Translations under genes and position numbers: made by a program
Shown here: in pieces, positions 29,486 to 38,249 of the stretch
How positions within the stretch are numbered: position 1 is the first letter of the stretch
How the letters are laid out: the number at the start of each line of letters is the position of its first letter
The notes under the pieces: model-generated
Database searches by the model: none
What the model saw: only the letters and a program-made list of their open reading frames with translations
What the model was told of the DNA's origin: nothing
Assembly: GCA_020852655.1 (NCBI GenBank)
Contig: JADZAI010000109.1
Span: 1 to 64,000 of the forward strand
Direction of reading: 5' to 3'
Origin: Alphaproteobacteria bacterium
GTDB taxonomy: Bacteria; Pseudomonadota; Alphaproteobacteria; Micropepsales; Micropepsaceae
Length of the DNA stretch: 64,000 nt

Positions 29486-29519
29486 AGCCCTTCGGACGAC
29501 GCGTCAGGCCGGGATGTGA

Positions 29520-30320
29520 TCAGCGGCCGCGGGCGACGAAGGAGGGGTTCCGGAAGCCGTCGCCCGTCTTGCCGTAGCCCAGCGGCCGTCCCTGGAGGTC
29601 GCGCACGCTGCCGCCGGCGGCCTCCAGCACGGCCTGGCCAGCGGCCGTGTCCCAGTCCATGGTCGGGCCGTGACGGGGATAGAGGTCGGCCTCGCCGGCG
29701 GCCAGCAGGCAGAATTTCAGGGACGAGCCCAGCACACGCGCGGCCGACACCCGGTACAGCTCGCGGTACTCGTCGGCGCGGTGGAGGTCATGGGTTCGGC
29801 TCCACAGGGCGATCGGGTGCGCCGCCTCCTGCCGCGCACGGATCGGCTGGGCAGCGGACAGGGAGGGCAGGGCGACCGCCGTTTCCGCAGGCGGCCAGTG
29901 CAGCTCCACGGCGCCTGCGGCGTCTGCGCCGAACAGGCGGGCAAAGGCCGGCGCATAGACGACACCGGTGGCCGGGCGGCCGTCGACGATCAACGCGATG
30001 TTGACGGTGAACTCGCCGTTGCGTGCCAGGAACTCCTTCGTGCCGTCGAGCGGATCGACCAGAAAGAAGCGGTCGGCGATCTTCGGCCAGCGGCCGGCCG
30101 CGGCAGCCTCCTCGGAGACGACCGGGATGCCGGGGGCCAGCCGTTCAAGACCCGCAAGGATCAGACGCTCCGCGTCCTCGTCCGCGTCGGTGACCGGGCT
30201 GTCGTCGGCCTTGGTGCGGCCGCGCAGGCCGGCGGCATAGTGGTCCATGATGAGGGCGCCGGCCTGCGCCGCGAGCGCCAGCAGGTCGCCGAGCAGGGGA
30301 TCGCGGCTGAGCGCCGTCAT
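29520..30320 (-). CDS. cysQ: 3'(2'),5'-bisphosphate nucleotidase CysQ
   Basis: 266 aa Li-sensitive inositol-monophosphatase-fold enzyme that recycles PAP from sulfate assimilation. Metal motifs: VVSEE around 68-72, DPLDGTKEFLARNGEF around 89-104 and the second-half MDWDTAAGQAVLEAAGG around 219-235. The start ATG overlaps the stop of a DUF3553 gene (ATGA), so the two are coupled. Confidence 0.94.
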   Translation of the reverse strand: MTALSRDPLLGDLLALAAQAGALIMDHYAAGLRGRTKADDSPVTDADEDAERLILAGLERLAPGIPVVSEEAAAAGRWPKIADRFFLVDPLDGTKEFLARNGEFTVNIALIVDGRPATGVVYAPAFARLFGADAAGAVELHWPPAETAVALPSLSAAQPIRARQEAAHPIALWSRTHDLHRADEYRELYRVSAARVLGSSLKFCLLAAGEADLYPRHGPTMDWDTAAGQAVLEAAGGSVRDLQGRPLGYGKTGDGFRNPSFVARGR

Positions 30321-30496
30321 GGCTCGTCACGCCGTGCCGGTTCCAGCGTTACGACGCGCACATCGCTGACGCGCTTTCCGGCATGCTGGAAATTGACGGT
30401 GACGCTTGCACCGATGGCCGACTGAACCAGGCCGAGACCCCAGTCAGGCCGGCCAGGGTGGCGCACATAGGCGCCCGGCTCGAAGGGCTGAAACAT
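30317..30496 (-). CDS. DUF3553 small protein
   Basis: 59 aa, shorter than usual gene-calling limits. MFQPFEPGAYVRHPGRPDWG, then LGLVQSAIGASVTVNFQHAG and KRVSDVRVVTLEP match the DUF3553 pattern (short SH3-like barrel with PxWGxG and VNFxxAGK). The same barrel type occurs at the end of UvrD-family helicases and in CarD-like proteins; function of the free form is unknown. It is the first gene of the cysQ unit and divergent from chpT, sharing an intergenic region that holds a CtrA box. Confidence 0.85.
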   Translation of the reverse strand: MFQPFEPGAYVRHPGRPDWGLGLVQSAIGASVTVNFQHAGKRVSDVRVVTLEPARRDEP

Positions 30497-30521
30497 CTGT
30501 AACGAAAGGCAGGAGCGGCGT

Positions 30522-30536
30522 TTAAAACTTCTTTAA
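30522..30536. promoter_or_regulatory. CtrA box upstream of chpT
   Basis: TTAA-AACTTCT-TTAA, a perfect TTAA-N7-TTAA, in the divergent chpT/DUF3553 region, 87 bp before the chosen chpT start. The gap also has GTTAAC at about 30553. Confidence 0.75.
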
Positions 30537-30622
30537 GCGGACTCGCTACCTTGTTAACCGTGAACCCGGCAGTGTGCCAGTGCATGGAGCCGGGCCCGTT
30601 CCGCAGAAAGGCCGTACCCGCC

Positions 30623-31276
30623 GTGAACGACATCGAACTCGCGTCGCTGATTGCCAGCAAGGTCTGCCACGACGTGATCAATCCGGTCGGCGCCATATCG
30701 AACGGCATCGAGATACTGGAGAGCGAGTCGGATTCCGGCATGCGCGAGCATGCCATCGCGCTGATCGCGAACAGCGCGAAACAGGCCGCCGCGAAGCTGA
30801 AGCTGTGCCGCCTGGCCTATGGCTCGATGGGATCGGCCGGCGACCATTTCAGCCTGGGCGAGGCGCGTGAGGCGCTTGAGGGCTATCTCCGCGATTCCAA
30901 GACCAAGCTCGACTGGCGCGCCCCGGCGATGATCGTCCCGAAGGACACCGCGAAGCTCGCCCTGAATCTCGCGATGGCGACGCTGGAGACCATTCCGCGC
31001 GGCGGCGTGCTGACCGTCTCGGCCGAGGAGACGGCGACCGGCCTCGTGCTGACGACCTCGTCCGAAGGCCCGTCGCCCCGCCTCAACGACGAGGTGCGCA
31101 CCGCGCTGACCGGCGCGATGCCCTTCAGCGAGCTGAACGGGCGCTATGTCCAGCCCTACCTGACCGGCCTCATCGCGCGCGGCCTCGGCTGCGCCGTGGC
31201 GCTGGAGGAACGGGCCGGCGGCTTTGCCCTCTCGGCCGAAGTGCCGCGCCGCGATCCGGCTGCCGTTGCCGCCTAA
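30623..31276 (+). CDS. chpT: Histidine phosphotransferase ChpT
   Basis: Phosphorelay protein passing phosphate from CckA to CtrA and CpdR. 217 aa from the GTG at 30623; an upstream ATG at 30551 is possible but adds a poorly conserved segment. The phospho-accepting His is H16 in ASKVCHDVINPVGAISNGIE, the DHp-like helix pair continues through ALIANSAKQAAAKLKLCRLA, and the degenerate ATPase-like domain (no nucleotide boxes) covers about 90-215, all as in Caulobacter ChpT. A CtrA box in its promoter suggests feedback from CtrA to its own phosphodonor. Confidence 0.92.
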   Translation: MNDIELASLIASKVCHDVINPVGAISNGIEILESESDSGMREHAIALIANSAKQAAAKLKLCRLAYGSMGSAGDHFSLGEAREALEGYLRDSKTKLDWRAPAMIVPKDTAKLALNLAMATLETIPRGGVLTVSAEETATGLVLTTSSEGPSPRLNDEVRTALTGAMPFSELNGRYVQPYLTGLIARGLGCAVALEERAGGFALSAEVPRRDPAAVAA

Positions 31277-31291
31277 CACGGGGGATTTCCC

Positions 31292-31663
31292 ATGCCGGTA
31301 TGTCTCGTGGTCGATGACAGTCGCGTGATCCGCAAGGTGGCGCGCCGCATCCTCGAAGATCTCGGTTTCATCGTCGACGAGGCGGAAGACGGCGTCGAGG
31401 GCCTCGAGCGCTGCAAGGCGATCATGCCGGACGCCGTGCTGGTCGACTCGACCATGCCCAATCTCGACGGCATCGGCTTCATGAAGGCGCTGAAACGCGA
31501 GCAGCCCCAGCAGATGCCGAAGGTGGTCTTCTGCACGACCGAGAACGAAGAGAGCCACATCGTCTCGGCGCGCGCCGCCGGCGCCAGCGAGATTCTGCTG
31601 AAGCCGTTCGACAAGGAAACGCTGGAAGCGCAGCTCTCCGCGGCAGGCCTCATCGCGCGCTGA
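31292..31663 (+). CDS. CheY-like single-domain response regulator
   Basis: 123 aa receiver-only protein. Acid pocket VVDDS (D8/D9), phospho-acceptor D52 in AVLVDSTMPNLDGIGF, Thr in FCTTENEE (about 86-88) and Lys in LLKPFDKE near 109. It follows chpT by 15 bases, so a co-transcribed partner is likely. It is not CpdR or DivK by its N-terminus; it may be a chemotaxis- or motility-linked receiver that docks to ChpT, which is inference from the operon. Confidence 0.9.
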   Translation: MPVCLVVDDSRVIRKVARRILEDLGFIVDEAEDGVEGLERCKAIMPDAVLVDSTMPNLDGIGFMKALKREQPQQMPKVVFCTTENEESHIVSARAAGASEILLKPFDKETLEAQLSAAGLIAR

Positions 31664-31676
31664 GTCCCGCGGCTCG

Positions 31677-32459
<783 letters not shown>

Positions 32460-32464
32460 GAGCG

Positions 32465-33805
32465 TCAGCTCAGCTCGTACGTTACCGGCAGGGTCTTCAG
32501 CCCGCTGACGAAATTCGCGCGCGTGTTCTTCGGCTCGCCCGCGATCGCGATCGACTTCAACCGCGGCAACAATTCGTTGAACAGCGCCTTGATCTCCATG
32601 CGCGCCAGATGCATGCCGAGGCACAGGTGTACGCCGTGGCCGAAGGCGACCTGCTTGGCGACCTGGCGGTCCGCCTTGAAGGTGAAGGCGTCCTCAAACA
32701 CCTCCTCGTCGCGATTGCCCGACGGATAGTGCAGGCAGAGCCCTTCGCCGGCCCTGATCGTCTTGCCGCGCAGTTCGAAGTCCTGCGTCGCGGTGCGCAT
32801 GAAATGCTTCACCGGCGTGACCCAGCGGATCATCTCTTCGACCGCGTTCGCCATGAGGCCGGGATTGTCCTGGAGCTTCTTCATCTCGGCGGGATTGCGG
32901 ATGAGCTCCAGCAGGCCACCCGCCGCGGTCGACGAGGTGGTGTCGTGCCCGGCGGTCGCGACGATGATGTAATAGCTCATCGCCTCGCGATCGCCGATCG
33001 GCGCGCCGTCGATCTTGCCGTTGGCGATGACCGAGCAGAGATCGTCGGTCGGATTGGCCCGGCGCGATGCGGTGATGCGGCCGAAGAACTCGAAGAGCTG
33101 CGCTGCGGTCTTGGCGAGGTCCACCGAGGCATCCTTGTCGTCGGCGCCGAACGCACCTTCCGAACCGCCGGTGTTCTCGCTTTCGGCGGCGACGTCGGGG
33201 TCGCCGGGGCCGAAGATTTCCTGCGTCATCTTCATCAGGAACTGCTCGTCGCTGCGCGGCAGGCCCATGATCATCATGAGGACGCGCAAGGGGTACCAGA
33301 GGGCGACTTCCTTCACGAAGTCGCAGCGCCCGCCCAGCGCCTTCATGTGGTCGACATGCTCCTTCGCCAGTTCGGCGATGCGCGCCTCCAGCTTCTTCAG
33401 GTTGGGCGGCATGAAGAAGGATTGCGTCAGGGCGCGCAGCTTCATGTGCACCGGGTCGTCGAGATCGACGAGGGTACGGAAGACATGCGTGTCGCCGAAC
33501 GTCGCCTTGGTCCATTCCTCGCCCTGGATCGGCGAGAGATAGGTGCGCAGGCCGTTGACGAAGATGTCGTTGCGCTTCTCGACCTCGAGGATGTCGGCAT
33601 GCTTCACGACGGAATAGAAGGGCCGATAGCCGCGCGGCTTCATCAGCCGCAGCGGGTCTTCGTTGCGCAGCCTCGTGAAGACGCCGTGGATCTCGCCCGA
33701 GGCATAGAGGTCGGGGTTGACGACCTCGTCGTCGATGCGGCCCCGGGAATAGCCCTGGAACGGGATCGCGGGTTCGCCAAGGGCGTCGAGGGGCAGGGCC
33801 GCCAT
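32465..33805 (-). CDS. Cytochrome P450
   Basis: 446 aa soluble bacterial P450. I-helix oxygen-activation motif VATAGHDTTSSTAAG around 266-280, K-helix ExxR in VEEMIRWVTP, and the heme-binding Cys loop FGHGVHLCLGMHLAR around 378-392. A TSS-like insert, ESENTGGSEGAFGADDKDAS, sits around 206-225. No ferredoxin or reductase gene is adjacent, so it must borrow redox partners. Substrate unknown; similar enzymes in alphaproteobacteria hydroxylate terpenoids, steroids or fatty acids. ATG at 33805 preceded by GGAGGACC. Confidence 0.95.
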   Translation of the reverse strand: MAALPLDALGEPAIPFQGYSRGRIDDEVVNPDLYASGEIHGVFTRLRNEDPLRLMKPRGYRPFYSVVKHADILEVEKRNDIFVNGLRTYLSPIQGEEWTKATFGDTHVFRTLVDLDDPVHMKLRALTQSFFMPPNLKKLEARIAELAKEHVDHMKALGGRCDFVKEVALWYPLRVLMMIMGLPRSDEQFLMKMTQEIFGPGDPDVAAESENTGGSEGAFGADDKDASVDLAKTAAQLFEFFGRITASRRANPTDDLCSVIANGKIDGAPIGDREAMSYYIIVATAGHDTTSSTAAGGLLELIRNPAEMKKLQDNPGLMANAVEEMIRWVTPVKHFMRTATQDFELRGKTIRAGEGLCLHYPSGNRDEEVFEDAFTFKADRQVAKQVAFGHGVHLCLGMHLARMEIKALFNELLPRLKSIAIAGEPKNTRANFVSGLKTLPVTYELS

Positions 33806-33906
33806 GGTGGTCCTCCGGAGATGCGGATTGTGCGTTGATGCCACGAAGGTGACAGAGGCGTCAGAGTGCGTCGCCCTGCTGCGCGGCGCAAGCAGGCGAA
33901 ATGCTG

Positions 33907-33948
33907 TCGAAATCCGGGGCTCCGGACGGTGCCGGCGCCGGATTTCGA
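33907..33948. repeat. Inverted repeat in the P450-CVNH intergenic region
   Basis: TCGAAATCCGG (33907-33917) and CCGGATTTCGA (33938-33948) form an 11-bp perfect inverted repeat with a 20-base spacer, itself containing CTCCGGA. It sits about 100 bp upstream of the P450 start in a 305-bp gap (33806-34110) that otherwise shows no gene. It could be a regulator site or a stable RNA hairpin; no T-run follows. Confidence 0.45.
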
Positions 33949-34110
33949 GCGCTGTCCCGCCGGCTTCGAGCCGGCCCGCCGGGGCGCCTATGTCGGTATC
34001 TGCGTCCCGGTAGAGGCCCGACCGCAAGACCTCGCGCATTCACCATGAACTGAGGCGCGGCTTCCCGGATTGGGTTAATCTGGCGTAACCAGACCGCGGA
34101 GGATTTGCCG

Positions 34111-34788
34111 ATGTCACGTCTCGTTGCCCTTGCCGCGCTCGCTGCTGCGGCGTTTGCGTTCGGGTCCGCCGCCCTGGCGAAGGCGCCGCCCGCCGGATCC
34201 TATCGCGAGAGCTGCCGCGCCCTGTATGTCGAGGACGACACGCTCTACGGCGAGTGCCGGACGGCCAAGGGCAAGTGGAAGAAGACGTGGATCTCGGGCT
34301 ACGAGTTCTGCGACGGCGACATCGTCAACCGCGGCGGCATCCTGGACTGCGACGGCGGGCGCAAGGTCGACTACACGCGCCCCGCGCCGCCGGCCTCGAA
34401 CGGCGACCTGCCTCCGGGCGGCTGGGTGAACGATTGCCGCGACGCGGTGATCGACGGCTACGTGCTGCGCGCTACCTGCCGCGACAGCCAGGGCACCTGG
34501 CGGCCGACCTGGATCGACACACGCCAGTGCCGCGACGGCGTGTTCGAGATCGACGACGGTTTCTTCGTCTGCGTCGCCCCGCCGCCCCCGCCCGCCGTCG
34601 AGCCCATGCGGGATTTGCTGCCGGCGGGCGCGTGGACCGATACCTGCCGCTCGGCTGCCGTTAAGCAGTTCCAGATGCGCGCCGAGTGCTTTGCCGGCGG
34701 AAACCAGTGGCTGATCACCGACCTCGACCTGCGCAAGTGCAAGCGCAACGATGTCGTCGCGCCGGACGGCCGCCTGCGCTGCAACTAG
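34111..34788 (+). CDS. Secreted protein with three CVNH-like domains
   Basis: 225 aa. Signal peptide (MSRLVALAALAAAAFAFGSA, cleavage near ALAK) followed by three similar repeats, each about 55-60 residues: GSYRESCRALYVEDDTLYGE...; GGWVNDCRDAVIDGYVLRAT...; GAWTDTCRSAAVKQFQMRAE.... Each has the C-R-x(n)-L-x-A/G-x-C-x(n)-W-x-x-T-x(n)-C pattern of cyanovirin-N homology (CVNH) lectin-like modules, with four conserved Cys per repeat in the first two. A Pro-rich linker (APPPPPPAVEP) precedes repeat three. Start at 34111 has GGAGG upstream. Probably periplasmic; sugar binding is inference. Confidence 0.82.
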   Translation: MSRLVALAALAAAAFAFGSAALAKAPPAGSYRESCRALYVEDDTLYGECRTAKGKWKKTWISGYEFCDGDIVNRGGILDCDGGRKVDYTRPAPPASNGDLPPGGWVNDCRDAVIDGYVLRATCRDSQGTWRPTWIDTRQCRDGVFEIDDGFFVCVAPPPPPAVEPMRDLLPAGAWTDTCRSAAVKQFQMRAECFAGGNQWLITDLDLRKCKRNDVVAPDGRLRCN

Positions 34789-34796
34789 ATCGCCCA

Positions 34797-34829
34797 TAGG
34801 GCAGTTGCGATTAGTTCGCAACTGCCCTA
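34797..34829. promoter_or_regulatory. 14-bp perfect inverted repeat upstream of the flavoprotein gene
   Basis: TAGGGCAGTTGCGA (34797-34810) and TCGCAACTGCCCTA (34816-34829) with a 5-base loop, starting 9 bp after the CVNH stop and ending 10 bp before the next ATG. No T-run on either side, so it looks more like an operator or a translation-controlling hairpin than a terminator. Confidence 0.6.
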
Positions 34830-34838
34830 CCGTGGCGC

Positions 34839-35841
34839 ATGACGGATCGCATCTCGACCATCGCCGCCCTTGAAGGTGTCGTCGGCACCGCCCCGCTGGG
34901 CGTGAAGATGAAGATCATCGATCACGTCGACCGCGGCGCGGCCGATTGGATCGCCCGCTCGCCGATCGGTTTCATCGCCTTCGCCTCGCCAGACGGGCCG
35001 CGCGCCTGCCTTGCCGGCGGCAAGGGGGGGCTTCGCCGAGATGCGCAGCCCGTCCCGGCTCTTCCTGCCTGCCGCCGCCCTGGATGACGCGGGCGTGGCG
35101 CCACCCGGCGCCGGTGCGGGGGCGCTGTTTCTCGTGCCTGGGATCGGCGAAACGCTGCGCACCAACGGTCGGGTCGTGGCGGCCGACGCCTCCGGCGTCG
35201 AGCTTGAAATCGACGAATGTTTTTTCCACTGCGCCAAGGCGCTCATTCGTTCATCCTTTTGGGATGCACCGCCGACCGTCGCCCCCGACGACACCGAAGC
35301 GCTGATGAACGCCAGCCGCTTCCTCGCCATCGCGACGATGGGCGCCGACGGCCGCATCGAGATCAGCCCCAAGGGCGATCCTGCCGGCCTGCTTCTGCGC
35401 ATGTCCGGGGATGCTGCCACGCTGGCCGAGCGTCCTGGCAATCGCCTGGCCTTCGGCTACCGCAATATTGTCGCGCAGCCGCGCGTCGCGGCCGTCGTGC
35501 TCGTGCCGGGTTCGGCACGTATCGTCACCCTCACCGGCAACGCACATCTTTCGATCAGCGAAGAGGTGCGCGCAGCGTTCGAGGTCGACGGCAAGCGCCC
35601 CATCCTCGTCACCATGATCGAAGGCATCGACGCAGAAATCCGCAACAGCGAAGCGCTGGCCAGGGCTGCGCTCTGGACCTCCGAACAGCCCAAGGCCAAA
35701 CTCGACCCGTCCGCACTGCTCGTCGCGCACATGAAACTCAACAAGACCAGCGGCCTCGCCGCCAAAGCCATCCGCGCCGCCAGTAACCGTCTCGTCGTCG
35801 CCAAGGGCCTGCAAGCTTCCTACAAACACTCGCTGTACTAG
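34839..35841 (+). pseudogene. PNPOx/PPOX-type flavoprotein gene with a frameshift in a G7 tract
   Basis: Two same-strand reading frames make one protein. The first runs from ATG 34839 through KMKIIDHVDRGAADWIARSP and RACLAGGKGG; the second, one frame over, continues FAEMRSPSRLFLP... to the TAG at 35839. They meet at seven consecutive G (35024-35030); six G would keep one frame of about 330 aa. The C-terminal half is a pyridoxamine-phosphate-oxidase-type flavin domain (ASRFLAIATMGADGRIEISP with KGDPAGLLLRMSGD and RPGNRLAFGYRNI). Function likely FMN/F420-like binding; unknown substrate. The shift could be a true mutation, homopolymer phase variation or a sequencing error. The stop codon's last base is the first base of the IS element. 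Confidence 0.8.
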
Positions 35842-36691
35842 GGTGTGTCCTCAAATGGGGGTTCCCAAGGGGTTGGGTGAGTGATTCATAGGCGGTCAGT
35901 TCTGATTTGGGTGCTGACCTATGCGGCGCTACGGCCTGCGCGACGATCAATGGGAACGGATTAGGGAGCTTCTGCCGGGCCGGGAGGGCCATGTCGGCGT
36001 GACCGCCAGGGACAACCGGCTGTTTGTGGAGGCGGTGCTTTACCGCTACCGCGCCGGCATCCCCTGGCGCGACCTGCCGGAGCGCTTCGGCGACGGGGTG
36101 AAGGTTCACACGCGCCACATGCGCTGGGCCCAGAGCGGGGTCTGGGAGAAGGTGTTCAAGACGTTGGCGGCCGACGCCGACAACGAATACGCGATGATCG
36201 ATTCCACCATCGTGCGGGCGCACCAGCACAGCGCCGGGGCACGCAAAAAAAGCCGGAGGACCATGAAGCCATCGGCCGCAGCCGCGGAGGCCTGAGCACC
36301 AAGATCCATGCCATGGTCGACGCCCTGGGCAATCCCGTGGCCTTCCTGCTCACGCCGGGCCAGGCCCACGATCTGGAAGGCGCCGACGCCTTCCTGCCGC
36401 AGATGCAGGCCGACACCCTGTTGGCCGACAAGGCCTATGATGCCGATGCCCGCGTGATCGGGCCGCTCAGCGCCGCCGGCAAGACGCCCGTGATCCCTTG
36501 CAAATCCAGCCGCAGCCTGAAACGAGCTCACGACAAAGAACTCTACAAGGCCCGCCACCTCATCGAAAACTTCTTCTGCCGCCTCAAGCAATTCCGCGCC
36601 ATCGCAACCCGCTACGACAAGCGCGCCAGATCCTTCCTGGCAGGCATCTACGCCGCCGCCTCCACCATCCTGCTCATTTGAGGACACACCC
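35841..36691 (+). mobile_element. IS5-family insertion sequence (IS427-like)
   Basis: 851-bp element with perfect 17-bp terminal inverted repeats: GGGTGTGTCCTCAAATG at 35841-35857 and its reverse complement at 36675-36691. The flanking TA (or CTAG, if the terminal base is counted in the target) is repeated on both sides, a duplication of the size made by this group. It carries a two-frame DDE transposase joined by -1 frameshifting. Intact ends and reading frames suggest recent insertion. It sits exactly at the flavoprotein stop codon without changing it. Confidence 0.93.
35921..36681 (+). CDS. IS5-family transposase OrfAB (programmed -1 frameshift)
   Basis: OrfA (35921-36295) carries the N-terminal DUF4096-like domain (MRRYGLRDDQWERIRELLPG) and the first catalytic Asp in YAMIDSTIVRAHQHSAGA. 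Within OrfA a run of seven A (36245-36251) is a slippery site; slipping back one base continues as KPEDHEAIGRSRGGLSTKIH into the OrfB frame, which supplies the second Asp (LLADKAYDADA) and Glu (LIENFFCRLKQFRAIATRYD) before the stop at 36679-36681. The fused product is about 253 aa. Without slippage OrfA ends as a short Ala-rich tail. Frame arithmetic confirms a -1 shift. Confidence 0.92.
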
Positions 36692-36729
36692 TAGGTAAGA
36701 ATGGTGTCTAAAGACTGGGGACCCTCTAA

Positions 36730-37200
36730 ATGGCGAAACTAAATTGGGATCGCGTTCGGACTGAGCAAAACGGGCGTCGTTACGGCTATGAGAAAGCCAC
36801 GGACGTCGTGGCCCCGCCTTTGCCGAAGAAGAAGAGGAAGAAAAAGAAGAAGGGCCAGGAAGGCAAGAGCACGCCCCCACCCATCGTCGTAGTTTCGATT
36901 GAGGATCGAATTCGGAAAGTTCACGAAGCCCAAGAGCTGCGGAAGGCTAAGGCGGCTGACAAGGCAAGTCGAATGGCTGCTCATCAGGCTCAGATACGAG
37001 CAAAGCGCTTGGCCAAAATGCTGGATGCTAGATCGAAGTTGGCCTCCCGAGGGCCTCGCAAGGCCAAGGTGAGACGGCCGGGTTGGATGGAGACGGTCGT
37101 TGTCGTGCAGCGACGTGACGGGGAAGAAAGTGAAGTACGAAAAGGCCTTGTCACCGAATCCTGTTTGTCGGCCCAGTCGATTACTTCTATGAAGAAGTAG
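36730..37200 (+). CDS. Lysine-rich hypothetical protein
   Basis: 156 aa, highly basic. Residues 33-45 are nearly all Lys/Arg (KKKRKKKKKG), the middle (58-100) is an Ala/Lys/Arg helix (RKVHEAQELRKAKAADKASR), and the end reads SITSMKK. Lower GC than its surroundings and adjacency to the IS suggest acquired DNA. Could be nucleic-acid binding, but no domain is recognised. Convergent with ctrA across a bidirectional terminator. Confidence 0.5.
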   Translation: MAKLNWDRVRTEQNGRRYGYEKATDVVAPPLPKKKRKKKKKGQEGKSTPPPIVVVSIEDRIRKVHEAQELRKAKAADKASRMAAHQAQIRAKRLAKMLDARSKLASRGPRKAKVRRPGWMETVVVVQRRDGEESEVRKGLVTESCLSAQSITSMKK

Positions 37201-37237
37201 TAGAATTGGTGCCTTATTTGCCAGCCCCGGACAGCCG

Positions 37238-37265
37238 AAGGGCGCCGGTTGCCCGACGCCCTTTT
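37238..37265. terminator. Bidirectional terminator between the Lys-rich gene and ctrA
   Basis: AAGGGCG (37238-37244) pairs with CGCCCTT (37257-37263), followed by TT on the plus strand; it serves the convergent gene pair. The minus-strand side lacks a long T-run, so it is stronger for the plus strand. Confidence 0.6.
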
Positions 37266-37287
37266 GCTGCCCCAGGTCTGACTGCCG

Positions 37288-37986
37288 TCAGGCCGCCTTG
37301 TCGGCCGCCGCCGGCGGGTCGCGCAGCACATAACCGCGACCCCAGACCGTCTCGATGTAGTTGTCGCCTTCGGTCGCCATCGCCAGCTTCTTGCGCAGCT
37401 TGCAGATGAAGACGTCGATGATCTTCAGTTCGGGCTCGTCCATGCCGCCGTAGAGGTGGTTCAGGAACATTTCCTTGGTCAGGGTCGTGCCCTTGCGGAG
37501 CGAGAGCAGCTCCAGCATCTGGTATTCCTTGCCCGTCAGGTGCACGCGGCTGCCCTGGACTTCGACCGTCTTGGTGTCGAGGTTGACAGTGAGCTTGCCG
37601 GTGTTGATGACCGACTGGCTGTGGCCCTTCGAGCGGCGCACGATTGCGTGGATGCGCGCAACGAGCTCATCCTTGTGGAAGGGTTTCGTCAGGTAATCGT
37701 CAGCGCCGACGCCGAGGCCCTTGACCTTGTTCTCGATGGTCGAGGTGCCCGACAGGATGAGGATCGGTGTCTGCACCTTGGCGACGCGGAGCTGCTTCAG
37801 CACCTCGAAACCGCTCATGTCCGGCAGGTTCAGGTCGAGCAGGATAATGTCGTAGTCGTAGAGCTTGCCGAGATCGACGCCCTCTTCACCGAGATCGGTG
37901 GTGTAGATGTTGAAGCCTTCGGACTTGAGCATCAGATCGATGCTCTGGGCCATGGCGCTGTCGTCTTCGATCAACAGGACTCGCAT
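37288..37986 (-). CDS. ctrA: Cell-cycle master regulator CtrA
   Basis: 232 aa OmpR-type response regulator. Receiver with [20 protein letters not shown] (acid pocket E7/D8/D9), phospho-acceptor D51 in [19 protein letters not shown], and switch Lys in [13 protein letters not shown]; the winged-helix DNA-binding domain (about 125-225) has [20 protein letters not shown] and [20 protein letters not shown] then GRGYVLRDP. The protein ends Ala-Ala, the ClpXP degradation tag known for Caulobacter CtrA. ATG at 37986 (MRVLLIEDD) chosen over an in-frame ATG at 38007. It activates flagellar and division genes and blocks replication initiation. Its promoter carries a GANTC site. Confidence 0.97.
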   Translation of the reverse strand: MRVLLIEDDSAMAQSIDLMLKSEGFNIYTTDLGEEGVDLGKLYDYDIILLDLNLPDMSGFEVLKQLRVAKVQTPILILSGTSTIENKVKGLGVGADDYLTKPFHKDELVARIHAIVRRSKGHSQSVINTGKLTVNLDTKTVEVQGSRVHLTGKEYQMLELLSLRKGTTLTKEMFLNHLYGGMDEPELKIIDVFICKLRKKLAMATEGDNYIETVWGRGYVLRDPPAAADKAA

Positions 37987-38116
37987 CGTCTCGCTGCCCC
38001 CCGGCAAGCGCGGCTTCGCGCTGGGCCACGTGGTGTGGTTAACGGATCACATTGGACGCTACGGACAAAAGGTTAACGAAAACTAAGCTGTCCGCAAGCC
38101 CATAGGTTTTTGTTTC

Positions 38117-38121
38117 GACTC
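38117..38121. promoter_or_regulatory. GANTC (CcrM) methylation site in the ctrA promoter region
   Basis: GACTC at 38117-38121, 131 bp upstream of the ctrA ATG. In Caulobacter a GANTC in the ctrA P1 promoter ties transcription to replication-fork passage. GTTAAC half boxes (38037-38042 and 38074-38079) flank the likely ctrA promoter. The functional role here is inference. Confidence 0.5.
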
Positions 38122-38141
38122 AAATGCTTAGAAGCCCTTCC

Positions 38142-38156
38142 TTAAAGTGGTATTAA
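38142..38156 (+). promoter_or_regulatory. CtrA box upstream of fliI
   Basis: TTAA-AGTGGTA-TTAA followed by CC, matching TTAA-N7-TTAACC exactly. Positioned at about -35 relative to a start near 38190, it would drive fliI-fliJ as an early flagellar unit. It lies in the shared ctrA/fliI intergenic region. Confidence 0.78.
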
Positions 38157-38249
38157 CCGGCCGGGGCGATGCATCCGACGCACGGGGTCATGATTAACGC
38201 GTCCTTAAAGGGCGCCGCGCACAGTCCCCGCAGCAATGGCCGGATTTCC

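Noticed and set aside
34081-34096. TTAATCTGGCGTAACC upstream of the CVNH gene as a CtrA box
   Set aside because: The half-site spacing is wrong for TTAA-N7-TTAA (6 bases and a mismatch), so it was not listed as a site.
38169-38249. Earlier fliI starts (ATG 38169 and 38190)
   Set aside because: They lie at or before the likely transcript start set by the CtrA box and add residues unlike FliI; the GTG at 38250 gives the family's normal beginning and length.
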